NCBI GenBank assembly: GCA_903933475.1
Contig: CAIZKE010000099.1
Location: forward strand, 1-32,716
Source: an uncultured Alphaproteobacteria bacterium
GTDB lineage: Bacteria > Pseudomonadota > Alphaproteobacteria > Caulobacterales > Caulobacteraceae
Length of the DNA stretch: 32,716 bases
Direction of reading: 5' to 3'
The position numbers and the translations under genes are program-made. This document shows, piece after piece, positions 8,963 through 19,271 of the stretch. The stretch's first letter is position 1, and each line of letters begins with the position of its first letter. The notes beneath the pieces were generated by a model. The model ran no database searches. It saw nothing but the letters and a program-made list of their open reading frames with translations, and had not been told where the DNA came from.

Positions 8963-10678
8963 ATGAACCCCAGGGGCGACGAAGGGCCGGCCGAGGCCCA
9001 GCTGACCGGCCTGAAGGCCCTGGCCGTCTATGGCGAGCGGCGGTCCCTGGTCATGATGGCCCTGGGCTTTGCCTCGGGCCTGCCCAACCTGCTGATTTTC
9101 GACACCCTTTCGGCCTGGCTGAGGGACGCCGGCCTGTCCCTGGAAGTCATCGGGATCTTCAGCCTTGCCACCCTGGCCTATTCGGTGAAGTTCCTCTGGG
9201 CACCCCTGGTCGACCGGGTGCCCATCCCCGGCCTGACCCGGACCCTTGGCCAGAGGCGGGCCTGGATGCTGGCCTGCCAGGCGATAATCATCCTGGCGCT
9301 CCTGGCCATCTCGGGGGTGGACCCCTCGAAAAGCCTGGGCGCCATGGCCGCCCTGGCGGTCCTGGTCGGCGTGGTCTCGGCCACCCAGGACATCGTCATC
9401 GACGCCTGGCGGATCGAGGCGGCCGGGCCCGAGCGGGCCGGCGCCATGGCCGCCGCCTACCAGTGGGGATACCGGATCGCCATGATCCTGGCCGGGATCC
9501 TGCCCCTGGTCCTGAGCGACGTCATCGGCTGGGGCGGCTCCTATGCCCTGATGGCTGTGCTGATGCTGGCGGGAACCGCGGGCGTCCTCGCCGCCCCCCG
9601 GGAGGCGGACGCCGTCGCGCGCCCGAAGGACCCTGACCCCGTCGCCGCAAGGCCAGGACGGGATGCCCTGGAATGGGCGGGCCGGGGAGGCCTCGTCCTT
9701 TCGGCCGCAGCCCTTCTGGGATCGGGTCTCTCGGGAAATCCCTTCCTGCTGCGCGCACCTCTCTCCGCCCTTGGCCTCGAGGGCCTTGCAGGGTCCCTCG
9801 CAGAACTCTGGGCGGCGAAGCCGGCGGGGGCCATCGCCCAGGTGGTCGCCGCCCTTGGCGGGCTTGCCCTGCTGGCCGCGGCGGTCCTGCCCCTGGCCGG
9901 CGCGCCGACCCGGCCCGGCCGCTTCCTCTTCCAGGCCCTGGGCGAGCCCCTGGCGGACTTCGTCCGGCGCCACCAGGGGACGGCGGCCCTGATCCTGGCC
10001 CTGATCTGCGTCTATCGCCTGCCCGACTTCGTACTGAACATCATGAACCCCTTCTATCTCGACCTCGGGTTCTCGAAGCTCGAGATCGCAGAGGTGCGCA
10101 AGGTCCTCGGGGTGATCATGTCGGTGGCCGGCGTAGGGCTGGGCGGCTGGGCAGTGGCGCGCCTGGGCCTGATGCGGGCCCTGGTGATCGGTGCCTTCGC
10201 AGGCCCGGTCTCAAACCTCGCCTTTGCCTGGCTGACCCTCCAGGGACCCCAGCTCTGGGCCCTCGCGGCGGCGATCGGCATCGACAACCTGGCCTCGGGC
10301 TTCGCCGGCACCTGCCTGATCGCCTACATGTCCAGCCTGACCAGCCGGGGCTTCACCGCCTCGCAGTACGCCCTCTTCTCATCCCTCTACGCCCTGCTCG
10401 GCAAGCTGATAGCCTCGCAGTCCGGGCGCATCGTCGAGGGGGCAGCCCGGCTGGCGGATGCGCCGGGCGGGATCCTCCTGCCGGCAGCGCCGGGTGCCTT
10501 CGGCGCGGCGGTGGCGAAGTCCGGGGTAACCGCCGCGGGCCTGGGAACCGGCTACGTGGTCTTCTTCGTCTACTCGGCCATCCTTGGGGCGGCAGGGGTG
10601 GTCCTGACCCTGATGGTCGCAGGCCGAGAGGCCCGTCGCCGACGGGACGGCGGGACGGGGGATCAGTCCCCGGCCTGA
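8963..10678 (+). CDS. ampG: AmpG-like MFS permease (muropeptide transporter family)
   Basis: MALGFASGLPNLLIFDTLSAWLRDAGLSLEVIGIFSLATLAYSVKFLWAPLVDRV, RRAWMLACQ, ATQDIVIDAWRIE, AYMSSLTSRGFTASQYALFSSLYALLGK. Confidence 0.85.
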   Translation: MNPRGDEGPAEAQLTGLKALAVYGERRSLVMMALGFASGLPNLLIFDTLSAWLRDAGLSLEVIGIFSLATLAYSVKFLWAPLVDRVPIPGLTRTLGQRRAWMLACQAIIILALLAISGVDPSKSLGAMAALAVLVGVVSATQDIVIDAWRIEAAGPERAGAMAAAYQWGYRIAMILAGILPLVLSDVIGWGGSYALMAVLMLAGTAGVLAAPREADAVARPKDPDPVAARPGRDALEWAGRGGLVLSAAALLGSGLSGNPFLLRAPLSALGLEGLAGSLAELWAAKPAGAIAQVVAALGGLALLAAAVLPLAGAPTRPGRFLFQALGEPLADFVRRHQGTAALILALICVYRLPDFVLNIMNPFYLDLGFSKLEIAEVRKVLGVIMSVAGVGLGGWAVARLGLMRALVIGAFAGPVSNLAFAWLTLQGPQLWALAAAIGIDNLASGFAGTCLIAYMSSLTSRGFTASQYALFSSLYALLGKLIASQSGRIVEGAARLADAPGGILLPAAPGAFGAAVAKSGVTAAGLGTGYVVFFVYSAILGAAGVVLTLMVAGREARRRRDGGTGDQSPA

Positions 10679-11211
10679 CGCGCCCGCTCGATCGACTGGC
10701 GAATGATCTCTCCGGTCTCTGCGGGATCGGCCCACCGGCCGACCTCCGACATCTTGTTCTTCTCCAGGTCCTTGTAGTGGGAGAAGAAATGGGCGACCTG
10801 CTCGGTGAGGATGGAGGGCAGGGCCCGCCAGGAATCGATCCCGGCATAGTAGGGGTGGAGCTGGTCCACCGGCACGGCGAGGACTTTCTCGTCCTCCCCC
10901 GCCTCGTCGACCATGATCAGGCAGCCGATCGGCCGGCAGCGGATGATGGCGCCCGTGGCCACCGGGGTGAGGCCGACCACCAGTATGTCCAGCGGGTCCC
11001 CGTCCCCTGACAGGGTGTGGGGAATGAAGCCGTAGTTTCCCGGATAGAACATGGCCGTGTGCAGGAAGCGGTCGACGAACATGGCGCCGGAGGCCTTGTC
11101 GAGCTCGTACTTCACGGGCGCGCCGCCCTGCGGAATCTCGATCAGGGCGTTGATGTCGTAGGGCGGATTCACCCCGACCGGGATGCGGGAAATGTCCATG
11201 TCGGTCTCCAT
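10663..11211 (-). CDS. ppa: Inorganic pyrophosphatase
   Basis: INALIEIPQGGAPVKYELDKASGAMFVDRFLHTAMFYPGNYGFIPHTLSGDGDPLDILVVG; start could be ATG 11211 or 11199. Confidence 0.96.
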   Translation of the reverse strand: METDMDISRIPVGVNPPYDINALIEIPQGGAPVKYELDKASGAMFVDRFLHTAMFYPGNYGFIPHTLSGDGDPLDILVVGLTPVATGAIIRCRPIGCLIMVDEAGEDEKVLAVPVDQLHPYYAGIDSWRALPSILTEQVAHFFSHYKDLEKNKMSEVGRWADPAETGEIIRQSIERARQAGD

Positions 11212-11270
11212 GTCGGCGCCATGCCGATCGGACTGCTGCTATGGCCCAAGGGGGCCGGGGGCGGAAGGGG

Positions 11271-11299
11271 CTGACAGGTGCCGATGTCTGTTCTATAGA
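11271..11299 (+). promoter_or_regulatory. Candidate sigma70-type promoter of the rimP-nusA-infB operon
   Basis: CTGACA (11271-11276) - 17 nt - TATAGA (11294-11299) in the ppa/rimP divergent region. Confidence 0.55.
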
Positions 11300-11337
11300 G
11301 CCTACAACATCGTTTGTGGCGTTGGATGACGTATGCG

Positions 11338-11368
11338 AGCGGCGGGCTGCGGCCCGGCCGCTTTTTTG
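11338..11368 (+). terminator. Intrinsic terminator in the rimP 5' leader (attenuator candidate)
   Basis: AGCGGC-GGGC-tgcg-GCCC-g-GCCGCT followed by TTTTTT (11362-11367); lies between the candidate promoter and the rimP ATG. Confidence 0.75.
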
Positions 11369-11422
11369 TTGGATCAAGGGGCGCCCGGAAGGGGTCCGCC
11401 CGGCAGGGCTCGGAGAGACCGA

Positions 11423-11980
11423 ATGCGCGGCAGGACGGCGGAGGACGCCCGGCTCCTGGAGTTGCTCGACCCGGTGGCGGAGGCCGCGGGATACGAAATC
11501 GTGCGCCTGAGGCTGATGGGCAGCGAGCACGCGCGTCGGCTGCAGGTCATGGCCGAGACCCCGGAGGGGGAAATGAACGTCGAGGGCTGCGCCGTCCTGT
11601 CCCGGGCCCTGTCCGAAGTCCTGGATGCCGCCGATCCGGTGTCGGGCGTCTACACACTGGAGGTCTCGACCCCGGGGGTCGACCGGCCCCTCACCCGGCT
11701 GAAGGACTTCGAGACCTATGAACGCTTCGAAGCGCGGATCGAGCTGGACCGCCTGGCCGAGGGCCGGAAGCGCTTCCGCGGCCAACTCGCCGGCGTCGAG
11801 GGCGACCAGGTGGCCGTCAACCTCGAGGAGGAGGCCGAGACCGCGCTTATTCCCTTCGCCTGGATCCTAGAGGCGAAACTGATCCTGACCGACCAGCTGA
11901 TGGACCGGGGTGCCCAAGAGCGCGCCCGCCGCCTGGCCGCCGACCCCAACCCCGTTTCCGACCAGGAGGATATCCCATGA
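11423..11980 (+). CDS. rimP: Ribosome maturation factor RimP
   Basis: [23 protein letters not shown]...[45 protein letters not shown]; start set at 11423 because the upstream in-frame ATG would place the terminator inside the CDS. Confidence 0.94.
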   Translation: MRGRTAEDARLLELLDPVAEAAGYEIVRLRLMGSEHARRLQVMAETPEGEMNVEGCAVLSRALSEVLDAADPVSGVYTLEVSTPGVDRPLTRLKDFETYERFEARIELDRLAEGRKRFRGQLAGVEGDQVAVNLEEEAETALIPFAWILEAKLILTDQLMDRGAQERARRLAADPNPVSDQEDIP

Positions 11981-13647
11981 GCCCGACAGGGATCGCCGCA
12001 AACCGGCTTGAGCTTCTGCAGATCGCGGAAGCGGTGGCGCGAGAGAAATCCATCGACCGCGAGGTGGTCATCTCGGCCATCGAAGAGGCCATCCAGAAGG
12101 GTGCCCGCGCCCGTTACGGCGCCGAACACGACATCCGCGTCCGCATTGACCCCAAGACCGGCGAGACCTCGCTGAAGCGCGTGATCCGGGTCATTCCGGA
12201 TGACGAGACCTTCACGGACGAAGACGGGCTGCCCGTCGAGCCGATTGGCGTCCGCCGCCTCTCCGAGGCCCTGCGCGACGACCCCGAGGCCGTTGTCGGC
12301 AAGACCTACGAGGAAGTCCTGCCGCCCTTCGAGTTCGGCCGGGTACAGACCCAGATGGCCCGCCAGGTTGTCACCGGAAAAGTCCGCGAGGCTGAGCGGG
12401 AGCGCCAGTACGAAGAGTACAAGGACCGGGTCGGAGAGATCGTCAACGGCGTGGTCAAGCGCGTGGAGTACGGCAACACGGTCGTCGACCTGGGCCGCGG
12501 CGAAGGAATCATGCGCCGCGACCAGTCCATCCCCCGGGAAAACTTCAACATCGGCGATCGCATCCGCTGCTACATCTATGACGTGCGGCGCGAGGCCAAG
12601 GGCCCGCAGATCCTGCTCAGCCGGGCCCACGGCGGCTTCATGGCCAAGCTGTTCGCCCAGGAAGTGCCCGAGGTCTATGACGGCGTCATCGAGATCCGCG
12701 CCGTGGCGCGGGATCCCGGCAGCCGCGCCAAGATGGCGGTGGTCTCCAACGACAGCTCCATCGACCCCGTGGGCGCCTGCGTCGGCATGCGCGGTAGCCG
12801 GGTTCAGGCGGTCGTCGCCGAACTCCAGGGTGAGAAGATCGACATCATCCAGTGGAATCCGGATGAGGCCACCTTCATCGTCAACGCCCTGGCGCCCGCC
12901 GAGGTCTCCAAGGTGGTGATGGACGAGGAGGACGAGCGGGTCGAAGTGGTGGTGCCGGACGAACAGCTGTCCCTGGCCATCGGACGCCGTGGCCAGAACG
13001 TTCGCCTGGCCTCCCAGCTGACGGGCTGGCAGATCGACATCATGACGGAGAGCCAGGAGAGCGAGCGCCGCCAGCGCGATTTCGCAGAGCGCACCGCCCT
13101 GTTCCAGGAAGCCCTGGACGTGGACGAGGTGATCGCCCAGCTCATCGTGACCGAAGGCTTCGCCACGGTGGAGGACATCGCCTATGTGGACGCCTCCGAG
13201 ATCGCCGCCATCGAGGGCTTTGACGAGGATACCGCCGAGGAAATCCAGGCCCGGGCCCGCGACCACCTCGAACGTGAGGCCGCCGAGCTTGACGCCAGCC
13301 GCCGTGAACTCGGTGTGGAGGATGGCCTCCTGGAGATCGATGGCGTGACCCTTCCCATTGCCGTGGCGCTCGGCCAGGGTGAGGTGAAGTCCGTCGAGGA
13401 CCTCGCCGGCCTCGTGCCGGATGACCTGCGCGGCTGGTACGAGTCCCGGAACGGGGAGCGCGTGCGCGAGTCGGGCATACTCGAGACCTTCGGGATGGAC
13501 GCCGGCGATGCGGAAGCCCTGATCCTGCGCGCCCGCGTCGCCATGGGCTGGATCGAACCGGCGCCAGAAGTGGTCGAAGAGGAAATCGAGGCCGAGCTGA
13601 GCGAAGAGGACATTGTCTTCGGTCAGCCGAGCACCACAGGAGCCTGA
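11977..13647 (+). CDS. nusA: Transcription termination/antitermination factor NusA
   Basis: [38 protein letters not shown]1/KH region [30 protein letters not shown]; acidic C-terminus. Confidence 0.97.
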   Translation: MSPTGIAANRLELLQIAEAVAREKSIDREVVISAIEEAIQKGARARYGAEHDIRVRIDPKTGETSLKRVIRVIPDDETFTDEDGLPVEPIGVRRLSEALRDDPEAVVGKTYEEVLPPFEFGRVQTQMARQVVTGKVREAERERQYEEYKDRVGEIVNGVVKRVEYGNTVVDLGRGEGIMRRDQSIPRENFNIGDRIRCYIYDVRREAKGPQILLSRAHGGFMAKLFAQEVPEVYDGVIEIRAVARDPGSRAKMAVVSNDSSIDPVGACVGMRGSRVQAVVAELQGEKIDIIQWNPDEATFIVNALAPAEVSKVVMDEEDERVEVVVPDEQLSLAIGRRGQNVRLASQLTGWQIDIMTESQESERRQRDFAERTALFQEALDVDEVIAQLIVTEGFATVEDIAYVDASEIAAIEGFDEDTAEEIQARARDHLEREAAELDASRRELGVEDGLLEIDGVTLPIAVALGQGEVKSVEDLAGLVPDDLRGWYESRNGERVRESGILETFGMDAGDAEALILRARVAMGWIEPAPEVVEEEIEAELSEEDIVFGQPSTTGA

Positions 13648-14329
13648 CGCTCGGGTGACCCTCGCCGGACCCAGAACCCACGCCGAGGCTTCGCGCCAGA
13701 GCCGCGACCTGGCGTCAGGTGAGGTGCGTCCGCGCGAGACCATGATCCGGTTCGTCGCAGGGCCCGATAACCGGGTGGTCCCGGACCTGGCCGGGCGGCT
13801 GCCCGGGCGGGGACTGTGGGTGGCCGCAGACCGGGCCTCCGTCGAGACCGCCGCGAAGAAGGGCCTGTTCAGTCGGTCGGCCCGGGCAGCGCTGAAGGCC
13901 AGCCCGGACCTCGCCGCCCAGGTCGAGGTCCTGTTGCTCAGGCGACTGCTGGACGGACTGGGCCTCGCCCGACGGGCGGGGGATCTGGTCACCGGTTTTG
14001 AGAAGGTCGTCTCCACAGTGGGCGAGGGCCGGGCCGCCTGGCTGGTCGAGGCAACCGACGGGGCGCCCGATGGCCGCCGCAAGGTGCTCTCCGCCCTCCG
14101 GCGGGCCGCCTCGTCGCCGGGCCTCGTGGGGCTCTGGACGGGGGAAGAATTGAGTTTGGCCTTGGGGGGCGAGAATGTGATACACACCGCCTTCCTTGTG
14201 GGACGGGGTGCCGACCGTTGGACATTTGATGTCCAGCGGCTTTCAGGCTTCCGGCCCCTGGTTCCGGAATCCTGGAGCGACGCGCCTGCGTCCGCCCCCG
14301 GGGCTTCGGATCCGGCCCAGGGCGTGTGA
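13613..14329 (+). CDS. YlxR-like (DUF448) RNA-binding protein with C-terminal L7Ae-like region
   Basis: SGEVRPRETMIRFVAGPDNRVVPDLAGRLPGRGLWVAADRASVETAAKKGLFSRSARA and LLDGLGLARRAGDLVTGFEKV; conserved position between nusA and infB; exact start uncertain. Confidence 0.85.
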   Translation: MSSVSRAPQEPDARVTLAGPRTHAEASRQSRDLASGEVRPRETMIRFVAGPDNRVVPDLAGRLPGRGLWVAADRASVETAAKKGLFSRSARAALKASPDLAAQVEVLLLRRLLDGLGLARRAGDLVTGFEKVVSTVGEGRAAWLVEATDGAPDGRRKVLSALRRAASSPGLVGLWTGEELSLALGGENVIHTAFLVGRGADRWTFDVQRLSGFRPLVPESWSDAPASAPGASDPAQGV

Positions 14330-14375
14330 ATTTCGAAGTGGGCGGGACCTGTCCGGCCGGATGTAAAGCGAGCGC

Positions 14376-17300
14376 ATGAGCGACGAAAAAGACAACGGCC
14401 GCCCCACCGCCCCTGGCGGACGCCAGCCCCTGACCCTGAAGCCGCGCCTCGGTGCCGGATCGGTCAGCGCCGGCACGGTCAAGCAGAGCTTCAGCCACGG
14501 TCGCTCCAAGACGGTGGTGGTTGAAACCAAGCGTGCGCGAACCTTGGGATCCGCCCCGGGAAACCTGGCAGGACCCTCGCCCGCCGAACGCCGCACCACG
14601 CCGCCCGCAGCGCCCGCGCCCCGGCCGGCTGCGTCCTACGCCCCTGTCGACGGCAATCTCTCCGCCGAGGAACTCAAGGCCCGCCAGAGGGCGATCGAGC
14701 TTGCCCGCGAACACCAGGCGCGGCAGGCCGTCGAGGCCCAGGCCCAGGCCGACACCGCAGCGCGCGCAGAGGCGGCCAGCAAGGCCGCCGAAGCTGCGAC
14801 CCTGCCGCCGCCTGCAGCAGAGGCGGCACCGGCGCCTGCGCCCGCAGCCCAGGAGCCGTCCGCCCAGGCCGTAGCTCCGCAGGCCCCCGCTGCACAGGTC
14901 TCAGCTCCGCAGGTCGCAGCTCCGCAGGCTTCAACTCCGCAGGCCCCGGCCTCAGCGCCACCGCGACCGCCCTCTGAGGCGGCTCGCGCCGGGTCGCCTG
15001 GGTCGCCAAACCAGACGCGGACCTACGAGCCGTCCCGGGAGCGCCGGGACGATCGTCCGACGACGACAACCTACCGTCCCGAGCGTCCGGCCGGTCGGTT
15101 CGAGAACACCAGTTTCGGCCAGCGCGCCCCGCGGACGGACGGTCCGCCCCGGGATCGCCCAGGCCAGGACCGTCCCCGCGACGGCGACCGCGCCGCCCCG
15201 ACCGGGCGCGCCGCCCCCGGCGGCGAACCCGTCCGCTACTCTGCCCTGTCCCCGCGCCCGGCACCCGGGGCCCGGGACGACTCCCGTCCGGGCGGCCCCC
15301 GGACCCCGAGAATTTCGCCTGCCGCCGCCCCGGCCGAGCCTGAAATCCAGCGCGCAGCGCGTCAGGCGCCGCGCCCGGGCTCGCTGAACCTCGACCGGCG
15401 CCCGGACGAGGATGAAGATACCCGCCGCAAGGCGGCCAATGCCGCCGGCAAGCCTATCAGCCGGGCCAAGGGCGCCACACAACGCCGCGAAGGTCGACTG
15501 ACCATCCAGGCTGTCGCTGGCGACGACGAAGGTGCCGTTGAGCGGATGCGCTCGCTGGCCTCAGTCCGCCGGGCTCGGGAACGCGAGCGGGAAAAGCGCA
15601 AGGGCGGTGCCCAGGAGCAGGCCCGGGCCTCCCGCGAGGTGGTGATCCCGGACGTGATCACCGTCTCCGAGTTGTCGAACCGGATGGCCACCCGCGGCGT
15701 GGACGTGATCAAGTTCCTGATGCGCCAGGGCATGATGCTGAAGATCAACGACGTGATCGACAGCGATACTGCCGAGCTGATCGCCGCCGAGTTCGGTCAC
15801 ACGGTCAAGCGTGTGTCGGATTCCGACGTGGAGGAAGGCTTCCTCGGGGCCGATGACGGGGACGAGACCCTGGAGACCCGGGCCCCGGTTGTGGCGGTCA
15901 TGGGCCATGTCGACCACGGCAAGACCTCCCTCCTCGACGCCCTGCGCCAGGCGGATGTCGCCGGCGGTGAGCACGGCGGGATCACCCAGCACATCGGCGC
16001 CTACCAGGTGAAACTGGCCGAAGGAAATCGCGTGACCTTCCTGGACACGCCTGGCCACGCCGCCTTTACGGCCATGCGGGCCCGCGGCGCAGAGGTCACC
16101 GACCTCGTTGTCCTGGTTGTGGCTGCAGACGACGGGGTCATGCCCCAGACCATCGAGGCCATCCTGCACGCCAGGGCGGCAAAGACGCCAATCATCGTGG
16201 CCGTCAACAAGATGGACAAGCCCGACGCCAACCCGACCCGGGTCATCAACGAGCTGCTCCAGCACGAAATCGTGGCGGAGAGCCTGGGCGGCGAGACCCA
16301 GATCATCGAAGTCTCTGCCCTCAAGAAGACCGGCCTTGATGACCTGATCGAGGCCATCCTGCTGCAGGCCGAGGTCCTGGAACTGAAGGCCAATCCTGAC
16401 CGGACCGCCGAAGGCGTGGTGATCGAGTCCAAGATCGACCGCGGCCGGGGTGCCGTATCCACTGTCCTGGTCAAGCGGGGCACCCTGAAGCGCGGCGACA
16501 TCATCGTGGCGGGCGCCAGCTTCGGGCGGGTCCGCGCCCTGCTGAACGAGCGCGACGAACAGGTTCTGTCGGCGGGTCCTTCCGAGCCGGTGGAGGTCCT
16601 TGGCCTCGACGGCGCGCCTTCCCCGGGCGAGGCCTTCGCCGTGGTCGAATCCGAGGCCCGCGCCCGCGAGCTGACCGGTTACCGCATCCGCGTGAAGCGC
16701 GAGAAGGCCGGGGCCCCTGTGGCTGGCGGCGTGTCCATGGCCGACTTCATGGCCAAGATGCAGGACAAGAAGATCTCGGAGATGCCGGTCATCATCAAGG
16801 CCGACGTCCAGGGGTCGGCGGAGGCCATTGTCGGCTCCCTCGAGAAGCTCGCCACGGACGAGGTGCGTGCGCGCATCATCCTGTCCGGCGCCGGTGCCAT
16901 CAGCGAGAGCGACGTCATGCTGGCCAAGGGGTCGGGCGCGCCCATCCTGGGCTTCAATGTCCGGGCCACCACCCAGGCCCGCCAACTCGCCGAGCGCGAG
17001 GGTGTCGAGATCCGCTACTACGCCATCATCTACGACCTGCTTGACGACGTTAAGGGCGTCATGTCGGGCCTGCTGGCGCCGGAGCAGAGGGAAACCTTCC
17101 TCGGCAACGCCCGCGTCCTGCAGGCGTTCGATATCACCCGCGTGGGAAAGGTGGCCGGCTGCCGCGTCACCGAAGGCGTGGTCCGGCGCGGCGCCCGGGT
17201 CCGGATCGTCCGCAACGACATCGTCGTCCTGGAGCTGGGGGTCCTGCAGACCCTCAAGCGGTTCAAGGACGAGGTGGCCGAGGTCGGTAACGGCGTCGAG

Positions 17301-17390
17301 TGTGGCATGGCCTTCCAGGGCTTCCAGGACATCCAGGAAGGCGACATCATCGAGTGCTTCACCATCGAAGCCGTCAAGCGCAGCCTCTAG
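14376..17390 (+). CDS. infB: Translation initiation factor IF-2
   Basis: [44 protein letters not shown]...[20 protein letters not shown]...NKMDKP; long Ala/Pro/Arg-rich N-terminus. Confidence 0.97.
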   Translation: MSDEKDNGRPTAPGGRQPLTLKPRLGAGSVSAGTVKQSFSHGRSKTVVVETKRARTLGSAPGNLAGPSPAERRTTPPAAPAPRPAASYAPVDGNLSAEELKARQRAIELAREHQARQAVEAQAQADTAARAEAASKAAEAATLPPPAAEAAPAPAPAAQEPSAQAVAPQAPAAQVSAPQVAAPQASTPQAPASAPPRPPSEAARAGSPGSPNQTRTYEPSRERRDDRPTTTTYRPERPAGRFENTSFGQRAPRTDGPPRDRPGQDRPRDGDRAAPTGRAAPGGEPVRYSALSPRPAPGARDDSRPGGPRTPRISPAAAPAEPEIQRAARQAPRPGSLNLDRRPDEDEDTRRKAANAAGKPISRAKGATQRREGRLTIQAVAGDDEGAVERMRSLASVRRAREREREKRKGGAQEQARASREVVIPDVITVSELSNRMATRGVDVIKFLMRQGMMLKINDVIDSDTAELIAAEFGHTVKRVSDSDVEEGFLGADDGDETLETRAPVVAVMGHVDHGKTSLLDALRQADVAGGEHGGITQHIGAYQVKLAEGNRVTFLDTPGHAAFTAMRARGAEVTDLVVLVVAADDGVMPQTIEAILHARAAKTPIIVAVNKMDKPDANPTRVINELLQHEIVAESLGGETQIIEVSALKKTGLDDLIEAILLQAEVLELKANPDRTAEGVVIESKIDRGRGAVSTVLVKRGTLKRGDIIVAGASFGRVRALLNERDEQVLSAGPSEPVEVLGLDGAPSPGEAFAVVESEARARELTGYRIRVKREKAGAPVAGGVSMADFMAKMQDKKISEMPVIIKADVQGSAEAIVGSLEKLATDEVRARIILSGAGAISESDVMLAKGSGAPILGFNVRATTQARQLAEREGVEIRYYAIIYDLLDDVKGVMSGLLAPEQRETFLGNARVLQAFDITRVGKVAGCRVTEGVVRRGARVRIVRNDIVVLELGVLQTLKRFKDEVAEVGNGVECGMAFQGFQDIQEGDIIECFTIEAVKRSL
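14873..14947 (+). repeat. Five tandem 15-bp imperfect repeats in infB (APQxx pentapeptide)
   Basis: AGCTCCGCAGGCCCC / CGCTGCACAGGTCTC / AGCTCCGCAGGTCGC / AGCTCCGCAGGCTTC / AACTCCGCAGGCCCC, contiguous from 14873. Confidence 0.8.
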
Positions 17391-17415
17391 GGCGGCGCCT
17401 GCGCCGGGGGGTTTC

Positions 17416-17931
17416 ATGCTCAGACGATTCGCCCTGCTCTCCCTCGCCTGCCTCCTGGCCGCCTGCGCGACCGCCAACCGCGTAGGTGCGGCCAATGATA
17501 TCCACGCCCTCCTGACGGCGATCCGAGATGACGACCGGGCCGCCTTCGACGCCAGGGTCGACCGTGACGCCCTCAAGGCCGAGATGTCCGCCCGGCTCTC
17601 CCGTGAGGCCGGCCGGCTGAAGGTGGAAGGCCTCGACCTGGGCCGGTTGAGCGCCGTCATCGCCCCGAACCTCGCCAACCTTGCCGGCGACGCCCTGATC
17701 CAGCCCCGGGTCTTCCGCCAGGTCGCCGAAGCCTATGGCTACACACCCGGCAAGCCCCTGCCCGGGCCCGTCGCCATCGCCAGCCGCCTGAAGGCCATGC
17801 CAGACGGCCGGGTCTGCGCCACCCGGGACAAGAATGGCCCCTGTCTCCTGGTCTTCACCCGCTCTCCTGAGGGCCGCTGGCGCCTCAGCGGCTTCGAAGG
17901 CGACCTGTCCACCCTCAAGATCCGCCTCTGA
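17416..17931 (+). CDS. Putative lipoprotein, DUF2939-like
   Basis: MLRRFALLSLACLLAACATANRVG signal peptide with lipobox (LLAAC), then DIHALLTAIRDDDRAAFDARVDRDALKAEMSARL; DUF2939 recognition from pattern. Confidence 0.7.
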   Translation: MLRRFALLSLACLLAACATANRVGAANDIHALLTAIRDDDRAAFDARVDRDALKAEMSARLSREAGRLKVEGLDLGRLSAVIAPNLANLAGDALIQPRVFRQVAEAYGYTPGKPLPGPVAIASRLKAMPDGRVCATRDKNGPCLLVFTRSPEGRWRLSGFEGDLSTLKIRL

Positions 17932-17942
17932 CAAGGCGCGCC

Positions 17943-18734
17943 ATGTCCTGGGAAGACGCTCTCTCCGCCTACGGGCGCTTCGACTTCCAGGATGGCCCCT
18001 GGACCCGGCCTGTCTGGCAGCGCGGCACGGGCCCTGCCGTCATCATCATCCACGAAATCCCCGGCCTGCATCCCCTGGTGATCCGCTTTGCGGACCGGGT
18101 GGCAGAGGCGGGCATGACCGTCTTCCTGCCAAGCCTGATCGGAGACCCCGGGCGGCCGGTCAGCGGCGGCTACGCCCTGAAATCCATGGCGACAGCCTTC
18201 TGCGTCAGGCGGGAGTTCAACGTCTGGCGGACCGGGCGGACCAGCCCGATCGCCGACTGGCTCCGGGCCCTGGCCCGCAAGGCCCACGATGAGTGCGGCG
18301 GGGCGGGCGTGGGGGCCGTGGGCATGTGCTTCTCGGGCGGCTTCGCCCTGGCCATGATGACCGAACCTGCCGTGGTGGCACCGGTCCTGTCCCAGCCTTC
18401 CCTTCCCCTGCCCTTCGGCTCCCGCGCACGGGCGGCCGATATCGATGTCTCGCCTGAGGACCTGCGTTGCGTGAAGGACCGGCTCGAGGCCGAGGACCTG
18501 ACCGTGATGGGGCTGCGCTTCCGGTCTGACCGGTTCGTGCCCGACGCCAGATTCGACACGCTCAGGGCCACCTTCGGAGAGCGTTTCGATGCCGTCGAGC
18601 TGGAGGACGCCGACGCCGCCCCGGCCGATATGCCGCCGCACTCGGTCCTGACCCTGCACCTTCGGGAGGACGGTCCCACCCGGGCGGCCGAGCAGAAGGT
18701 GATCGACTTCTTCCGGCAGAGGACAGGCGCCTGA
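17943..18734 (+). CDS. Dienelactone hydrolase family protein (alpha/beta hydrolase)
   Basis: GPAVIIIHEIPGLHPLVIRFADRVAEAGMTVFLPSLIG and GVGAVGMCFSGGFALAMM (nucleophile-elbow region G-x-C-x-G). Confidence 0.85.
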   Translation: MSWEDALSAYGRFDFQDGPWTRPVWQRGTGPAVIIIHEIPGLHPLVIRFADRVAEAGMTVFLPSLIGDPGRPVSGGYALKSMATAFCVRREFNVWRTGRTSPIADWLRALARKAHDECGGAGVGAVGMCFSGGFALAMMTEPAVVAPVLSQPSLPLPFGSRARAADIDVSPEDLRCVKDRLEAEDLTVMGLRFRSDRFVPDARFDTLRATFGERFDAVELEDADAAPADMPPHSVLTLHLREDGPTRAAEQKVIDFFRQRTGA

Positions 18735-18839
18735 GCACCCGTTGGCTGGACAGCCGGGCCCGTCGCGACTAGAACCCGCCGCCTTCCCCCGCGTCCGCGT
18801 CCGATCCGCGGTCCGGGACAGCCACTCGGGACACTCCCC

Positions 18840-19271
18840 ATGAAAAAACATTCCGGCGCCGGACGCGGCGCCCCGGCCGGGCCGTCGCAGCGCCAGCTGA
18901 GGGCGGGGGAGCTGATCCGCCATGCCCTGGTGGAGATCCTGCGCGAAGAGGACATCGCCGATCCGGACCTGGTCGGCGTCTCGGTGACCCTGACGGAGGT
19001 CCGGATGAGCCCTGACCTGCGCCACGCCCACTGCTTCGTCGAACCCCTGGGAGGCCAGGCGGCCGGCCCGGTGGTGGCGGGCCTGAACCGCCATGCGAAA
19101 TTCCTGAGGGGGCGGCTGGGGCGCGGGATCGACATGAAGTTCACGCCTGACCTCAAGTTCGCCCACGACGAGAGCTTCACCGAGGCGGCCCGCATGGAGG
19201 CCCTCTTCCGCGACCCGAAGGTGGCCCGGGACCTGGGGCCGGGCGACGCCGACGGCGACGGCGAAGCCTGA
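18840..19271 (+). CDS. rbfA: 30S ribosome-binding factor RbfA
   Basis: [56 protein letters not shown]; upstream of truB. Confidence 0.93.
   Translation: MKKHSGAGRGAPAGPSQRQLRAGELIRHALVEILREEDIADPDLVGVSVTLTEVRMSPDLRHAHCFVEPLGGQAAGPVVAGLNRHAKFLRGRLGRGIDMKFTPDLKFAHDESFTEAARMEALFRDPKVARDLGPGDADGDGEA

Noticed and set aside
9673-11010. 445-aa plus-strand ORF overlapping ampG and ppa
   Set aside because: Out-of-frame Arg/Pro/Gly-rich translation crossing two real genes; coding artefact of high GC.
11333-11422. 30-residue N-terminal extension of RimP
   Set aside because: Contains the intrinsic terminator; RimP homology begins after the ATG at 11423.
11716-14187. 823-aa minus-strand ORF opposite nusA
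   Set aside because: Shadow ORF antisense to nusA/ylxR; composition is typical of high-GC antisense frames, no recognisable domain.
15561-17678. 705-aa minus-strand ORF opposite infB
   Set aside because: Antisense of a clear IF-2 gene; His/Gly/Asp-rich low-quality translation, no RBS or domain support.
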